NCBI GenBank assembly: GCA_024692205.1
Contig: JAILMX010000223.1
Coordinates: 1 to 34,786, forward strand
Length of the DNA: 34,786 nt
From: Desulfovibrio sp.
GTDB taxonomy: Bacteria; Desulfobacterota; Desulfovibrionia; Desulfovibrionales; Desulfovibrionaceae
Reading direction: 5' to 3'
In this document: one piece after another, positions 16,538-26,001 of the stretch
Numbering within the stretch: position 1 is the stretch's first letter
Layout of the letters: every line of letters starts with the position of its first letter
Notes under the pieces: model-generated
What the model saw: only the letters and a program-made list of their open reading frames with translations
The model's database searches: none
Told to the model about the DNA's origin: nothing
Translations under genes and position numbers: made by a program

Positions 16538-17638
16538 ATGGCCCTCAGCATCGGGATTGTCGGCCTCCCCAACGTCGGCAAATCCACTCTTTTCAATGCA
16601 CTGACAAAAGCGCAGAACGCGCAGGCCGCCAATTATCCTTTTTGCACCATCGAACCCAACAAGGCTACGGTCGCCGTTCCCGACAAGCGTGTGGATGCAT
16701 TGACGAAGAAGGTCCACCCCAAAAAGACAATCTATGCCAGCGTGGACTTCATCGACATAGCTGGTTTGGTGCGTGGGGCAAGCAAGGGGGAGGGCTTGGG
16801 CAACCAATTCCTCGCCAATGTTCGTGAATGCGCCGCCATCGTCCATGTCGTTCGGTGTTTTGAAGATGAAAACGTCACTCATGTCGACGGTTCCGTCTCT
16901 CCGCTGCGCGACATCGAGACTATAGAGACGGAATTGCTGCTTGCCGACATTCAGGCCGTCGAAAAGCGCTTGGAAAAAATGATCAAAATGGCAAAAGGCA
17001 ACAAAGAAGGTAAAGTCGCGGCAGATCTCATGCAAGGCCTTCTGGATCATCTCAACAGTGGTAACACGGCATCGACATACCCCCTTCCAGAGAACGAACT
17101 TTTCTCCTCGGCATGGCATGAGCTAGGCCTTTTGACCGCCAAGCCCGTCATTTACTGCGCCAACTTCGACGAAGCAGCCATCTCACAGGGAAACGCCTTT
17201 TCCCAATCCGTACGCGACCTGGCAACAAGCCGCCATGCGGGATTCGCCAGCGTCTGCGCACAACTTGAAGAAGAACTTCAGGGCCTTTCTCCAGAGGAGC
17301 AGTCGGAGATGCTCGCCTCATACGGCATTTCCGAGAGCGGCCTTGAAAGGATCATTCGTACCGGGTATGAAACACTCGGTTTATGCAGCTATTTCACCGC
17401 TGGGCCGGATGAAGTACGCGCGTGGACCATACGCAAGGGATGGAAAGCCCCCCAAGCGGCCGGTGTGATCCATACGGATTTTGAACGGGGATTCATACGC
17501 GCTGAGGTAATTTCATACGAAGACTACATGTCTCATCCGAATGAAGCAGCCTGCCGGGCAGATGGGGTGCTTCGTGTTGAAGGGAAAGATTATCCGGTTC
17601 AAGACGGAGACGTGATGCATTTTCTGTTCAATGTTTAG
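16538..17638 (+). CDS. ychF: Redox-regulated ATPase/GTP-binding protein YchF (Obg family)
   Basis: 366 residues, the usual 363-367. G1 is GLPNVGKST (about 8-16), then [11 protein letters not shown]3 [14 protein letters not shown], and the G4 position reads NFDE, the altered motif that makes YchF prefer ATP over GTP. A coiled insertion follows G3 and the C-terminal TGS domain holds [15 protein letters not shown] and [13 protein letters not shown]. YchF binds ribosomes and modulates stress responses and leaderless translation in E. coli. Good ribosome binding site (AAGGAG). The stop is 6 bases before phoH. Confidence 0.97.
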   Translation: MALSIGIVGLPNVGKSTLFNALTKAQNAQAANYPFCTIEPNKATVAVPDKRVDALTKKVHPKKTIYASVDFIDIAGLVRGASKGEGLGNQFLANVRECAAIVHVVRCFEDENVTHVDGSVSPLRDIETIETELLLADIQAVEKRLEKMIKMAKGNKEGKVAADLMQGLLDHLNSGNTASTYPLPENELFSSAWHELGLLTAKPVIYCANFDEAAISQGNAFSQSVRDLATSRHAGFASVCAQLEEELQGLSPEEQSEMLASYGISESGLERIIRTGYETLGLCSYFTAGPDEVRAWTIRKGWKAPQAAGVIHTDFERGFIRAEVISYEDYMSHPNEAACRADGVLRVEGKDYPVQDGDVMHFLFNV

Positions 17639-17644
17639 CTTGTC

Positions 17645-18643
17645 ATGACAGCCCTGCCCTTCTCCACGGAAACCGTATCCTTTTCCGATCCGGCCATTGC
17701 AAACCTTCTTTTCGGTCCCTGCAATGCCAATCTGGACATTCTGTCCGATGCAAGCAGCGCCCGCATATCAAACAAAGGCACCCAGGTTTTCATCGAATCC
17801 GATGTCCCCAAAACCCGCCAAATTCTCTGCAACCTTTTTCTGCAAGTCTATGCACTTCTGCGCGCGGGGCAAACCTTTTCACCGCAGGACATGCGCCGTG
17901 CCTACGATATGTTGTGCAGCGATCCAGGCATTGACTTGGCGCAGATTTTCCAAAAAGCCGTTTTCGTACGCACACCAGGCAAAACCGTGACCGCCAGAAA
18001 CATGGCGCAAAAAAAATATCTGGAAAACCTCATGCGCAACGACATCGTTATCGCCGTCGGACCGGCCGGAACGGGAAAGACCTATCTGGCTGTAGCCATG
18101 GCGCTATCCATGCTGCACCAGCACCGCATCAAACGTATTCTCCTCACAAGACCGGCTGTTGAGGCGGGTGAGAGGCTGGGTTTCCTGCCAGGCGACCTTG
18201 CGGAAAAAATCAACCCATATCTTAGGCCGCTTTATGACGCCCTGCACGATATGCTGCCCCCCCAAAAGGTTTCCATGATGTTAGAATCAGGGACGATAGA
18301 AATCGCCCCGCTTGCCTTTATGAGAGGCAGAACGCTCAACGACGCGTTTATCATTTTGGATGAAGCCCAGAACACGACTCAAGAACAGATGAAAATGTTT
18401 CTGACCCGTATGGGCTTTGGTTCGCGCATGGTTGTAACCGGCGATACGACACAAATAGACCTGCCCCCATCACCAAAGGGCGAACAGGCTCGTTCCGGTT
18501 TGATCCAGGCCCTAGACATTCTCCATGCTGTGCCCGGCATTGCCATCCATCATTTTTCACCAGCAGACGTTGTCCGCCATCCATTGGTGGGAGCCATAGT
18601 GAACGCCTATGACAGCAAAGAAAAAGAACAGTCGCCAGACTAG
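17645..18643 (+). CDS. phoH: PhoH-like ATPase
   Basis: 332 residues. N-terminal domain (about 1-110) then the PhoH ATPase core: Walker A GPAGTGKT at 139-146, LTRPAVEAGERLGFLPGD, the Walker B region AFIILDEAQNTTQEQMKMFLTRMGFGSRMVVTGD, and QIDLPPSPKSG-like QIDLPPSPKGEQARSGL. PhoH proteins are linked to RNA metabolism; together with ybeY and a PgpH-type gene they form a widely conserved gene neighbourhood. The last 35 bases overlap the start of the next gene in another frame. It directly follows ychF. Confidence 0.95.
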   Translation: MTALPFSTETVSFSDPAIANLLFGPCNANLDILSDASSARISNKGTQVFIESDVPKTRQILCNLFLQVYALLRAGQTFSPQDMRRAYDMLCSDPGIDLAQIFQKAVFVRTPGKTVTARNMAQKKYLENLMRNDIVIAVGPAGTGKTYLAVAMALSMLHQHRIKRILLTRPAVEAGERLGFLPGDLAEKINPYLRPLYDALHDMLPPQKVSMMLESGTIEIAPLAFMRGRTLNDAFIILDEAQNTTQEQMKMFLTRMGFGSRMVVTGDTTQIDLPPSPKGEQARSGLIQALDILHAVPGIAIHHFSPADVVRHPLVGAIVNAYDSKEKEQSPD

Positions 18644-20849
18644 TTTCCTTACTCTCTACCAAATTCTGAAAGAACGCCACAAATGTGGCTGGAGCCTATG
18701 GATACTTGTCGCAAGCCTCCTTTTTCTGTCGCTGGTCGCAAGCATTAATTTCGACACAACACACCGCGTTTATCTTGCCGGACAGATTGCGGATCGGGAT
18801 ATTGTTTCCGACCGTGAGATGCTCGTCTTGGATGAACAGGCGACCGAAGCACGAAAAAAGCAGATCCAATCGCGCCAACCGCCGGTCTATGACCTAACGC
18901 TGGAACCGTATCTGCAATTTCAGTCAAAAATCACTGAAATCCTACGGATCCTCAACAATCTCGATCCTGAAAGTCCTGTCCGCCCCCCCTCTCTTTCTCG
19001 CCTGAAAGAAGAGCTGGGAGCATCAGCAGATCAAGTTCTGCAGCAGCTGACTCTCCCCGAAGTTCAGACGTGCCTGCTCAAACGCCTTCTGCCCCTGATT
19101 CATGACAGGATGGCGTCTGGAATGGTCAGTGACATCCGAACTGCGCAAATAGGCAGATCGGGAGTTTTCATCCATAATTTGGACAATAATACGGAAATTC
19201 TGCGCCCGGAAGTATCCGTCCTTCCTGACTTGCATTCTTTTCTTGCCGAAATATCAATACAATTAAAACAGGATAAAACTCTCTCTCCCGCATCACGCCA
19301 TGCTATCTACTTGCTTCTTTCCACAACTCTTCCTCCGGCGTCACTCACGCTGAACAGAGAGGCTACTCAAAAAAGCAAAAATGCTGTTTTACAAAATATT
19401 GAGCCTGTTTATTATCAAATCCAAAAAGGAGAGAGAATCCTCAGAAAAGGGGATAAAGTCAGCAGAGAGCAAGAAATAAAACTCAAAATGCTCTTTAAAT
19501 ACTCGACAAAACCATTTGATATTGGGAAAAGTTTTGGTATTTTTCTCTGTTCACTTTTGTTTTCAATAGGTTTTTTTGTTGCACCCAGTGGCAAACCGGG
19601 AAGTTCTCTGCAACGAAAAGATATGCTTCTTATTTCATTATTTATCTTATTCTTTTCGCTCGGCGCCAAAGGAATTTACCTTTTTGCCATGAGATTCAAT
19701 GACATGAATCTCCTTACAGTATTAACTGCGGCCTACCCTGTTGCAGGCGGCGTAGGTCTTATCACAATGGTATTCTCCGCGAGACGATATTGCACTATGG
19801 GATTTCTGCTTTCTTTCTTCAGCATGCTTATGCTGGAGGCACCATGGGAAATCTTCCTCTACTATTTTCTTGGGAGCATGCTCTTCACTTGGCTCGTAGC
19901 CAATACATTAAACAGACAAGATGCCGTATGGAGTGTCGTCCCCCTCACAATAGGGCAGATGGTCATTTGGATGGGCATATCTCTTCTGTCGCAACAGCCG
20001 TCCCCCGATCTTCCGACGCACCTGACAGCCGTGGCTGTCAACAGCGTTCTCTCACTTATTCTCCTTTTCGCCGTTAGCCCCGTCCTTGAGCTTGCTTTTG
20101 GTTACACAACGAGATTCCGCTTGATGGAACTCATGAGCCTTGAGCAGCCGCTCATGCAGGAGCTTATGGTTTCCGCCCCGGGCACGTACCACCATTCCCT
20201 GATAGTTGCCAACATGGTTGAAGCTGGTGCTAAAGCCATAGGCGCAAACAGTTTGCTCTGCAAAGTTTCCGCACTCTACCACGACATCGGCAAGATATCA
20301 TATCCTGAGTATTTCATCGAAAACCAATTCGGTGGGGTAAACAGACACGATAAGCTAGCGCCATCAATGAGCGCACTGATTCTTCTCTCACATGTAAAAA
20401 AAGGCACTGAACTCGCACTCCAGAACAATCTCGGCCAGGATATTGCAAATATCATTCAGCAACACCATGGGACGAGAATCATGCAATTTTTTTATCAAAA
20501 GGCGATCAATCTCGGAGAAAAACCCAACGAATCTGATTTCTGTTACACAGGCCCCCGTCCGCAAACTAGAGAATCAGCAATACTCATGCTCGCAGACAGC
20601 GTTGAGGCAAGCAGTCGTACGCTTTCTGATCCCACTCCTGCCCGAATCAAAACGCACATTGACAATATAATCAAAGGAATCTTCGCCGAAGGCCAATTGG
20701 ATGAATCAGAACTCACATTCAAGGATCTGCACCATCTCAGTGATAATTTTCAGCGCATCCTCACCGGAATTTTCCACCAGCGCATAGAATATCCTGATCA
20801 GACGAAAAATGTGGAAAATACTTCGTCCAACTCTCAAAAAAACAAATAA
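18609..20849 (+). CDS. 7TM-HD membrane phosphodiesterase (PgpH type)
   Basis: 746 residues. An N-terminal membrane helix (about 24-44) precedes a large extracytoplasmic 7TMR-HDED domain (about 45-300), then about seven transmembrane helices (305-505), then a cytoplasmic HD hydrolase domain. HD metal ligands are visible as YHHSLIVANMVE near 526 and ALYHDIGK near 555, with HHGTRIMQFFYQKA further on. PgpH of Listeria, the same architecture, hydrolyses c-di-AMP; whether this organism makes c-di-AMP cannot be seen here. The start at 18609 lies inside phoH (35-base overlap). A middle stretch around 19250-19700 is AT-rich. The order phoH - 7TM-HD - ybeY is common in bacteria. Confidence 0.9.
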   Translation: MTAKKKNSRQTSFLTLYQILKERHKCGWSLWILVASLLFLSLVASINFDTTHRVYLAGQIADRDIVSDREMLVLDEQATEARKKQIQSRQPPVYDLTLEPYLQFQSKITEILRILNNLDPESPVRPPSLSRLKEELGASADQVLQQLTLPEVQTCLLKRLLPLIHDRMASGMVSDIRTAQIGRSGVFIHNLDNNTEILRPEVSVLPDLHSFLAEISIQLKQDKTLSPASRHAIYLLLSTTLPPASLTLNREATQKSKNAVLQNIEPVYYQIQKGERILRKGDKVSREQEIKLKMLFKYSTKPFDIGKSFGIFLCSLLFSIGFFVAPSGKPGSSLQRKDMLLISLFILFFSLGAKGIYLFAMRFNDMNLLTVLTAAYPVAGGVGLITMVFSARRYCTMGFLLSFFSMLMLEAPWEIFLYYFLGSMLFTWLVANTLNRQDAVWSVVPLTIGQMVIWMGISLLSQQPSPDLPTHLTAVAVNSVLSLILLFAVSPVLELAFGYTTRFRLMELMSLEQPLMQELMVSAPGTYHHSLIVANMVEAGAKAIGANSLLCKVSALYHDIGKISYPEYFIENQFGGVNRHDKLAPSMSALILLSHVKKGTELALQNNLGQDIANIIQQHHGTRIMQFFYQKAINLGEKPNESDFCYTGPRPQTRESAILMLADSVEASSRTLSDPTPARIKTHIDNIIKGIFAEGQLDESELTFKDLHHLSDNFQRILTGIFHQRIEYPDQTKNVENTSSNSQKNK

Positions 20850-20863
20850 CCCCGCCAGAACGC

Positions 20864-21367
20864 ATGTCCCTTCCGATTGCCATCGTGTACGAATACCCTG
20901 CCCCCTGGCTCGTGCCTGTGGAGAGCGTACCCTTAAAGAAAGTTTTGGCTGTCATGGTCCTTCAGGCGAACCAGTTCATCGGCTGCCGCGCCATCCAAGG
21001 GCTGGAATTACATCTTGTCGATGATGCGGTCATGGCTGAAAGGAATGCGCAATTCATGTCCTGCTGTGGGCCGACAAACATTCTTTCATTCCCAGGTGGG
21101 GAAGACATGCCGGGCGTATTGATCCTTTCACTGGACACGTTCACGAGAGAGTGCATCCTCTACGGTCAACAGAAGATTTTTCACTATCTGCGCTTGCTGT
21201 CTCATGGGATAGGCCACATTGCCGGCCTTGATCATGGAGAAGAAATGGATACCCTCATGGCGAAATGCTGCGCTGTGGCAATCGCCTCCGTTCGCACCGC
21301 CGGTTCAGACATCAATAATAAGCGCTCGTCTCTTACATTGGCTGGCGAAGACCTGACAGTTAACTAA
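20864..21367 (+). CDS. ybeY: Endoribonuclease / rRNA maturation factor YbeY
   Basis: 167 residues. The zinc site is clear: H114, H118 and H124 in SHGIGHIAGLDHGEEM (family HGxxHLxGxDH). The substrate-side block reads FMSCCGPTNILSFPG; the Arg usually found here (R59 in E. coli YbeY, in YRxxDxPTDVLSF) is Met65, and the Asp is Cys68, perhaps a lineage variant. YbeY takes part in 16S rRNA 3'-end processing and ribosome quality control. It is 14 bases after the 7TM-HD gene. The C-terminal 30 residues beyond AVAIA show no recognised motif. No strong ribosome binding site precedes ATG 20864. Confidence 0.92.
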   Translation: MSLPIAIVYEYPAPWLVPVESVPLKKVLAVMVLQANQFIGCRAIQGLELHLVDDAVMAERNAQFMSCCGPTNILSFPGGEDMPGVLILSLDTFTRECILYGQQKIFHYLRLLSHGIGHIAGLDHGEEMDTLMAKCCAVAIASVRTAGSDINNKRSSLTLAGEDLTVN

Positions 21368-21428
21368 CCATCAAACATCGCCCCGTCAAAACGGAGCCGA
21401 TTCTCGGAGCAAGTCTCAACCTGTGCCC

Positions 21429-22322
21429 ATGCACATCGTACGATTTCTCAACTCTCCGCAAGAATGGACGCTTTTCGCCCTGACGGCCTTCTGGGGCACA
21501 ACATTCCTCGTCATCCGCTTCGCCATGCAGTCATGCGGACCGCTCTGGTTCTGCGGACTTCGCTTCGGCATGGCGGCTGTCATCGCAGCCGTCGCAGCCC
21601 TGCCCGTTCTGAAGGGGCTGACGCGGCATGAGGTCATAACCGGCAGCATACTCGCCGTTTCCATCTTCCTCGGTTTCGCCCTCCAGACTGCCGGAATGGC
21701 GACAATTCCCGCCTCGAAATCGGCCTTCATCACCGCCTTCTACGTGCCGCTCGTCCCCCTCTGCGAAATGCTCATCCTGCGCCACAGGCCCGGTCTTTCC
21801 GCATGGCTCGGCATGGCGCTGGCCTTTCCAGGTGTCCTTTTGCTCTCGGGCGTGGAAGAAGGCATGATGGGCGGCATGGGCAGCGGCGAATTCCTGACCC
21901 TTTTGGCTGCCGTAGCTTTCGCCGTCGAAATCATCCTCGTCGGCAAATACGCCCCAGGCACCGATCCCCGACGCCTTGCCGTTATCGAGCTCGCCGTCAC
22001 ATCCGCCCTCTGCTTTCTCTGCATGCCCCTCACGGGCGAATCGCCCGCCCCTTTCTCATGGAACGTTGTCGCAAGCGCGACTGGCCTCGGAATAGCCTCC
22101 GCCGGCATACAGAGCCTCATGCTTTGGGCGCAAAGGGTTGTTCCTCCCACCAGGGCGAGCATCATTTACGCGACGGAACCCGTCTGGGGAGGCCTTTTCG
22201 GTTATATGGCGGGAGAGAGGCTGACGCTCTTCTCCCTCGCCGGTTGCGTGCTCGTCATCAGCGGCGTGCTCGTCAGCGGCAGAAAAAAGAAGGACGTATC
22301 CCGCGCTAAAAAAAGCGGCTGA
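21429..22322 (+). CDS. EamA/DMT-family transporter
   Basis: 297 residues from ATG 21429; a GTG at 21423 would add two. About ten hydrophobic segments form two EamA repeats: the first contains FWGTTFLVIRFAM near the N terminus, the second ends with RASIIYATEPVWGGLFGYM and the typical GERLTLFSLAGCVLVISGVLV. Family members are exporters of amino acids or other metabolites; the substrate cannot be told. The C terminus is short and basic (GRKKKDVSRAKK). GC content rises sharply from here rightward. It lies 83 bases before the Ehr operon and could be read with ybeY. Confidence 0.9.
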   Translation: MHIVRFLNSPQEWTLFALTAFWGTTFLVIRFAMQSCGPLWFCGLRFGMAAVIAAVAALPVLKGLTRHEVITGSILAVSIFLGFALQTAGMATIPASKSAFITAFYVPLVPLCEMLILRHRPGLSAWLGMALAFPGVLLLSGVEEGMMGGMGSGEFLTLLAAVAFAVEIILVGKYAPGTDPRRLAVIELAVTSALCFLCMPLTGESPAPFSWNVVASATGLGIASAGIQSLMLWAQRVVPPTRASIIYATEPVWGGLFGYMAGERLTLFSLAGCVLVISGVLVSGRKKKDVSRAKKSG

Positions 22323-22329
22323 ATGCAGA

Positions 22330-22357
22330 TTGCAAATTTCCGCAGTTAGAGTAAAAA
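22330..22357 (+). promoter_or_regulatory. Weak candidate promoter upstream of the Ehr operon
   Basis: TTGCAA (22330-22335), a 16-base spacer and TAAAAA (22352-22357, 4 of 6 to TATAAT). It lies in a short AT-rich gap between two GC-rich genes, 49 bases before the hyfB-like ATG. This is the only promoter-like pair seen in the gap, so the evidence is thin. Confidence 0.3.
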
Positions 22358-22405
22358 TATCGCCCGCATTTTCTTTTCCCAAACTTCTGTAAAGGCATCT
22401 CCTTC

Positions 22406-24421
22406 ATGGAACTCTTTCTACTCGCCCTGCTCGTCATGGCGGCGGGCGCGCTCGTTTCGGCCGCCATCGCCCTTTTTCCCGTGACAGCGGCGCGCAACAA
22501 GGTAGCGGACATCCTCGGGCCTGTGACGGCGGTTGCGGCCTGTCTGCTGGGCCTTGCAGGCATTTTTTCCGGAGAATGGGCCGCCACGGAATACAGGGTC
22601 ATGCCGTGGGGCCTGCCCTTCGGAGCATTCGCTTTGGCACTTGACTCGCTGACGCGCCTCTTTCTACTGCCTGTCTTCGTCCTTGGCGGCACTTGCGCGC
22701 TTTCAGGCGGAATATCACTGCGGCAGAGCGATCCGACCGAGCACAACCTAGGGGCGCACTGGCTCTTCTTCCTCATCCTCCTTCTGGGCATGACGCTCGT
22801 CATGAGTGCACGCGACGCAGTCCTCTTCATGCTCTCGTGGGAGCTCATGTCCCTTTCCCCTTTCTTCCTCATTGATTTCAATGACAGGGACAGATCCGTT
22901 CAGGATGCATCGTGGGTATACCTTGTGGCGGCGCATCTGGGTGCGATGGCGCTCATTGCCTTCTTCGCACTGCTCTGGCAGGAGAGCGGTTCCACGCTTT
23001 TCTCCGAGATGGCGCTCGCCCGCCACGGCCACGTGACAGCACTTTTTATGCTCGCCCTGCTCGGCTTCGGCGCAAAGGCGGGCCTCGTGCCCCTGCACGT
23101 ATGGCTGCCTGAGGCCCACCCTGCAGCCCCGAGCCATGTCTCAGCCCTGCTTTCGGGCGCCATGCTCAACGCGGGCGTCTACGGCATCATCCGTTCCTTT
23201 GACTTCTTCGGCAACCCGCAAACCTTTCCGCTATGGTGGGGATGGATCGTCACAGCCGTCGGCATAGCGACGGCTGTGACGGGCATTCTCAAGGCGCTTG
23301 GGCAGACCAACCTGAAACGCCTTCTCGCCTATTCCAGTGTCGAGAATATGGGTGTCATCCTTCTGGGCCTCGGCGCTGGCCTCATCGGCGCGGGCCGGGG
23401 CGAAGCATGGATGACGGCTCTCGGCTTTTCGGGCTGCCTTTTCCACATGCTGAACCATTCGGCCTTCAAGGGGCTGCTCTTCCTCTGCGCAGGCGAAGTC
23501 CTGCACAGCACAGGCACGGTGAACATGTCACAGCTCGGCGGTCTGCAAAGACGCATGCCTTTTCTGGGAACCCTGTTCGCGCTCGGCGCGGCCTCAATCG
23601 CCTGTATGCCGCCCTTCAACGGCTTCATGGGCGAATTTGTCCTCTCCCTTTCCCTCATAGGCGGCCTTTCCCTTCCCGGAATGGAAGAAAAGATTGGTGT
23701 GCTTGTCTGCATGACAGGCCTCATGCTCGTCAGCGGCTTATCGGCAGCCGTGTACATCAAGTCCTACAGCATGACCTTTCTCGGAGAGGCGCGCTCACAA
23801 TGCTCTGTGGAGCCGCATACGACCAGTCCCGTCTTTCAGTTACCCCTGCTCATCCCCGCCGCGGCCTGCGTGATCGGCGGCCTCGGAGCGCAGTGGGCCT
23901 TCGGGATGGTAGAACAGGCCATGACCTGCATACCGACCCTGCCCGACAGCCTGAAGACGGTCTCCATCGCGGCTGATGAGAACGCAGGCGCCCTGCTCGG
24001 CAAAACAGCCCTTTTCTGCACTGGCGGCCTTGTCTTGCTCGTTAGCTTCACGGTCCTCCGCCGCCTGCTATTGCTCAGGCAGGGTATCCGGCGCGGGCCG
24101 ACATGGGGCTGCGGTTACCAATACGGTTCGGCACGCATGCAGTACTCCCCCGCCTCCTTCGTCGAGCCGGCGGCGCGCTTATTCGCCTCCGTCATGGGAA
24201 CGACCATGCGGCGACATGAAGACGCAGCCTACTTCCCCGGACACGATTCGCTCAGCGTCAAGGCCCCGGACGTCGTGCAGACGAAATTCTACACGCCCGT
24301 CTTCGAATGGATGCGAAGGTTGTGCAACAGCTTGAAGATCATCCAGAACGGCGCTGTCAACATATATGTCCTCTACATACTGATAACGCTCGTCGTGTTG
24401 CTCGTCTGGGGGATGGCGTAA
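22406..24421 (+). CDS. hyfB: HyfB-like antiporter-type membrane subunit of an Ehr complex
   Basis: 671 residues, as in E. coli HyfB (about 670). It is a many-helix protein of the proton-translocating Mrp/NuoL family. The residues used for ion movement are present: Glu146 in LFMLSWELMSLSPF and Lys224 in GFGAKAGLVPLHVWLPEAH, followed by APSHVSALLSG; a second Lys is in AFKGLLFLCAGEVLH. In hydrogenase-4 and formate hydrogenlyase-type complexes such subunits couple electron flow to H+ or Na+ movement. It starts the operon and its stop overlaps the next ATG by one base (TAATG). Ribosome binding site AAAGG about 9 bases upstream. High GC (about 60-70%). Confidence 0.92.
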   Translation: MELFLLALLVMAAGALVSAAIALFPVTAARNKVADILGPVTAVAACLLGLAGIFSGEWAATEYRVMPWGLPFGAFALALDSLTRLFLLPVFVLGGTCALSGGISLRQSDPTEHNLGAHWLFFLILLLGMTLVMSARDAVLFMLSWELMSLSPFFLIDFNDRDRSVQDASWVYLVAAHLGAMALIAFFALLWQESGSTLFSEMALARHGHVTALFMLALLGFGAKAGLVPLHVWLPEAHPAAPSHVSALLSGAMLNAGVYGIIRSFDFFGNPQTFPLWWGWIVTAVGIATAVTGILKALGQTNLKRLLAYSSVENMGVILLGLGAGLIGAGRGEAWMTALGFSGCLFHMLNHSAFKGLLFLCAGEVLHSTGTVNMSQLGGLQRRMPFLGTLFALGAASIACMPPFNGFMGEFVLSLSLIGGLSLPGMEEKIGVLVCMTGLMLVSGLSAAVYIKSYSMTFLGEARSQCSVEPHTTSPVFQLPLLIPAAACVIGGLGAQWAFGMVEQAMTCIPTLPDSLKTVSIAADENAGALLGKTALFCTGGLVLLVSFTVLRRLLLLRQGIRRGPTWGCGYQYGSARMQYSPASFVEPAARLFASVMGTTMRRHEDAAYFPGHDSLSVKAPDVVQTKFYTPVFEWMRRLCNSLKIIQNGAVNIYVLYILITLVVLLVWGMA

Positions 24422-25353
24422 TGGACAGTGGCCTGCAATATTTCCTTCAGTTCGGAGCGGCCCTTGTTCTTGCCCCGCTCGTGCCCGGTATCATAAACCG
24501 CGTCAAGGCCAAGTTCGGCGGCCGGCACGGCAAACCCCTGCTCCAGCTGTATTTCGATCTGGCGAAACTCTTCGCCAAAGGCGAGGTTATCAGCACCACG
24601 GCGACCTGGATCTTTTCGGCGGGGCCTGTGATAAGCCTGACGACCGTTGTCATGGCGCTCGCCCTGCTCCCGCTCGGCGGAGTGCCTTCGCCTTTCGCAT
24701 TCCGCGGTGATTTTATCCTCTGCGCCTATCTGCTCGGCATGGGCCGCTTCGCCACCGTTCTCGCAGCCATGGACACGGGCTCTCCCTTCGAGGGCATGGG
24801 CGCGAGCCGCGAGGCTCTTTTCGGCGCGCTAGCCGAACCGGTGCTCTTCCTGTGCTTTCTCTCGCTCATCAGCACCGCGACCTCGATGGGCATGAAGGCG
24901 GATTTCTCCCTCTCCATGCTCTTCAACGGCTTCGCCTTAGACGCATGGCTTCACGGCCGGCCCGAGCTCGTCCTCCTGACCTTCGTCATGGGCATCCTCC
25001 TGCTTGTGGAGAATTGCCGAATCCCGGTCGATGACCCGACGACCCACCTTGAACTGACTATGATCCACGAAGTCATGGTGCTCGACCACTCCGGCCCGAA
25101 CCTCGCCTTCATCCTCTACGCATCGGCCGTAAAACTCTGGGTTTTCTGCTCACTTTTTGCCGGACTTCTCGTGCCGGTTCTTCCCGTATGGGCACAGACC
25201 GTGCTCACATTCGGCGTCATCTTCGCCGCAGCCGTCATCATTGGCGTCATCGAATCGACAATGGCGCGTCTGCGCATGCACATCGTTCCCGCGCTCATCG
25301 GCCTTTCCGGCTCCGTGGCTGCGTTCGTCCTCATCCTGACACTGGTTCGCTGA
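24421..25353 (+). CDS. hyfC: HyfC/NuoH-like membrane subunit of an Ehr complex
   Basis: 310 residues from ATG 24421, which overlaps the hyfB-like stop by one base; longer readings upstream overlap hyfB and lack support. It is the membrane anchor that contacts the small and large subunits. Family marks: PGIINRVKAKFGGRHGKPLL, then QLYFDLAKLFAKG (HyfC/HycD-type DxxKL), the central acidic loop, and PVDDPTTHLELTMIHE followed by VLDHSGP, which is highly characteristic of HyfC/HycD rather than NuoH of complex I. About eight transmembrane segments. Two bases separate it from the next gene. Confidence 0.95.
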   Translation: MDSGLQYFLQFGAALVLAPLVPGIINRVKAKFGGRHGKPLLQLYFDLAKLFAKGEVISTTATWIFSAGPVISLTTVVMALALLPLGGVPSPFAFRGDFILCAYLLGMGRFATVLAAMDTGSPFEGMGASREALFGALAEPVLFLCFLSLISTATSMGMKADFSLSMLFNGFALDAWLHGRPELVLLTFVMGILLLVENCRIPVDDPTTHLELTMIHEVMVLDHSGPNLAFILYASAVKLWVFCSLFAGLLVPVLPVWAQTVLTFGVIFAAAVIIGVIESTMARLRMHIVPALIGLSGSVAAFVLILTLVR

Positions 25354-25355
25354 TC

Positions 25356-26000
25356 ATGCACTCCCTCTTTCAGTTCATCATCCTTCTTCTGCTCATCATA
25401 GACCTCGTCATGCTCTGGTCAGGACGCATGCTCATGCTCATCCGGCTTTCGGCCGTGCAGGGATGCCTTCTGGCCGCGCTCCTGCTCATGCCGCTCAAGG
25501 GGCCGCTCACCATGGAGCTCGCCTTGCTCGCCACGGCTGTCTTTCTGCTCAAGGGTATAGGGTTCCCCATCTTCCTCAGGCACATCTGCCACAAGCTGGG
25601 CATCGAGCCCAACGTGAAGCCCAGGCTCGGCCGCATGTTCCCCATGCTGGCTGGCCTCGTCTGCCTCGCCTTCTCCCTGTGGCTTGAGGAGAGCATCCCC
25701 CACGCGCAGGGGCTTTTTCCGCCACTTTTGCTGCCGGTTGCGCTGACGACCCTTTTCTGCGGGCTCATCCTCGTCGTCGGATGTGCAAAGGCCATCGCGC
25801 AGGTGACGGGCTACCTCGTCGCGGAAAATGGCATCTTCATCCTCGGCATTCCGCTCATCACGAGCGGCTCTGTCTGGTTTGAGCTCAGTATACTGCTTGA
25901 CGTATTCGCAGCCATCTTCGTCATGGCCATCGCCATCAACCATATCAACAGCACGTTCGATTCCATCGATGTGGCGCGATTCCGCAGCCTGAGGGACTGA
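25356..26000 (+). CDS. hyfE: HyfE-like membrane subunit of an Ehr complex
   Basis: 214 residues from ATG 25356 (MHSLFQFIILLL), the same length as E. coli HyfE (about 216). About six or seven transmembrane helices. The C-terminal half resembles NuoK and contains the acidic residues embedded in the membrane (YLVAENGIFILGIPL with Glu, and FELSILLDVFAAIFVMAI with Glu and Asp). HyfE subunits are found in hydrogenase-4 and related complexes but not in E. coli hydrogenase-3, so the complex is of the hydrogenase-4 layout. Two bases after the hyfC-like stop and one before the next ATG. Confidence 0.93.
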   Translation: MHSLFQFIILLLLIIDLVMLWSGRMLMLIRLSAVQGCLLAALLLMPLKGPLTMELALLATAVFLLKGIGFPIFLRHICHKLGIEPNVKPRLGRMFPMLAGLVCLAFSLWLEESIPHAQGLFPPLLLPVALTTLFCGLILVVGCAKAIAQVTGYLVAENGIFILGIPLITSGSVWFELSILLDVFAAIFVMAIAINHINSTFDSIDVARFRSLRD

Positions 26001-26001
26001 C

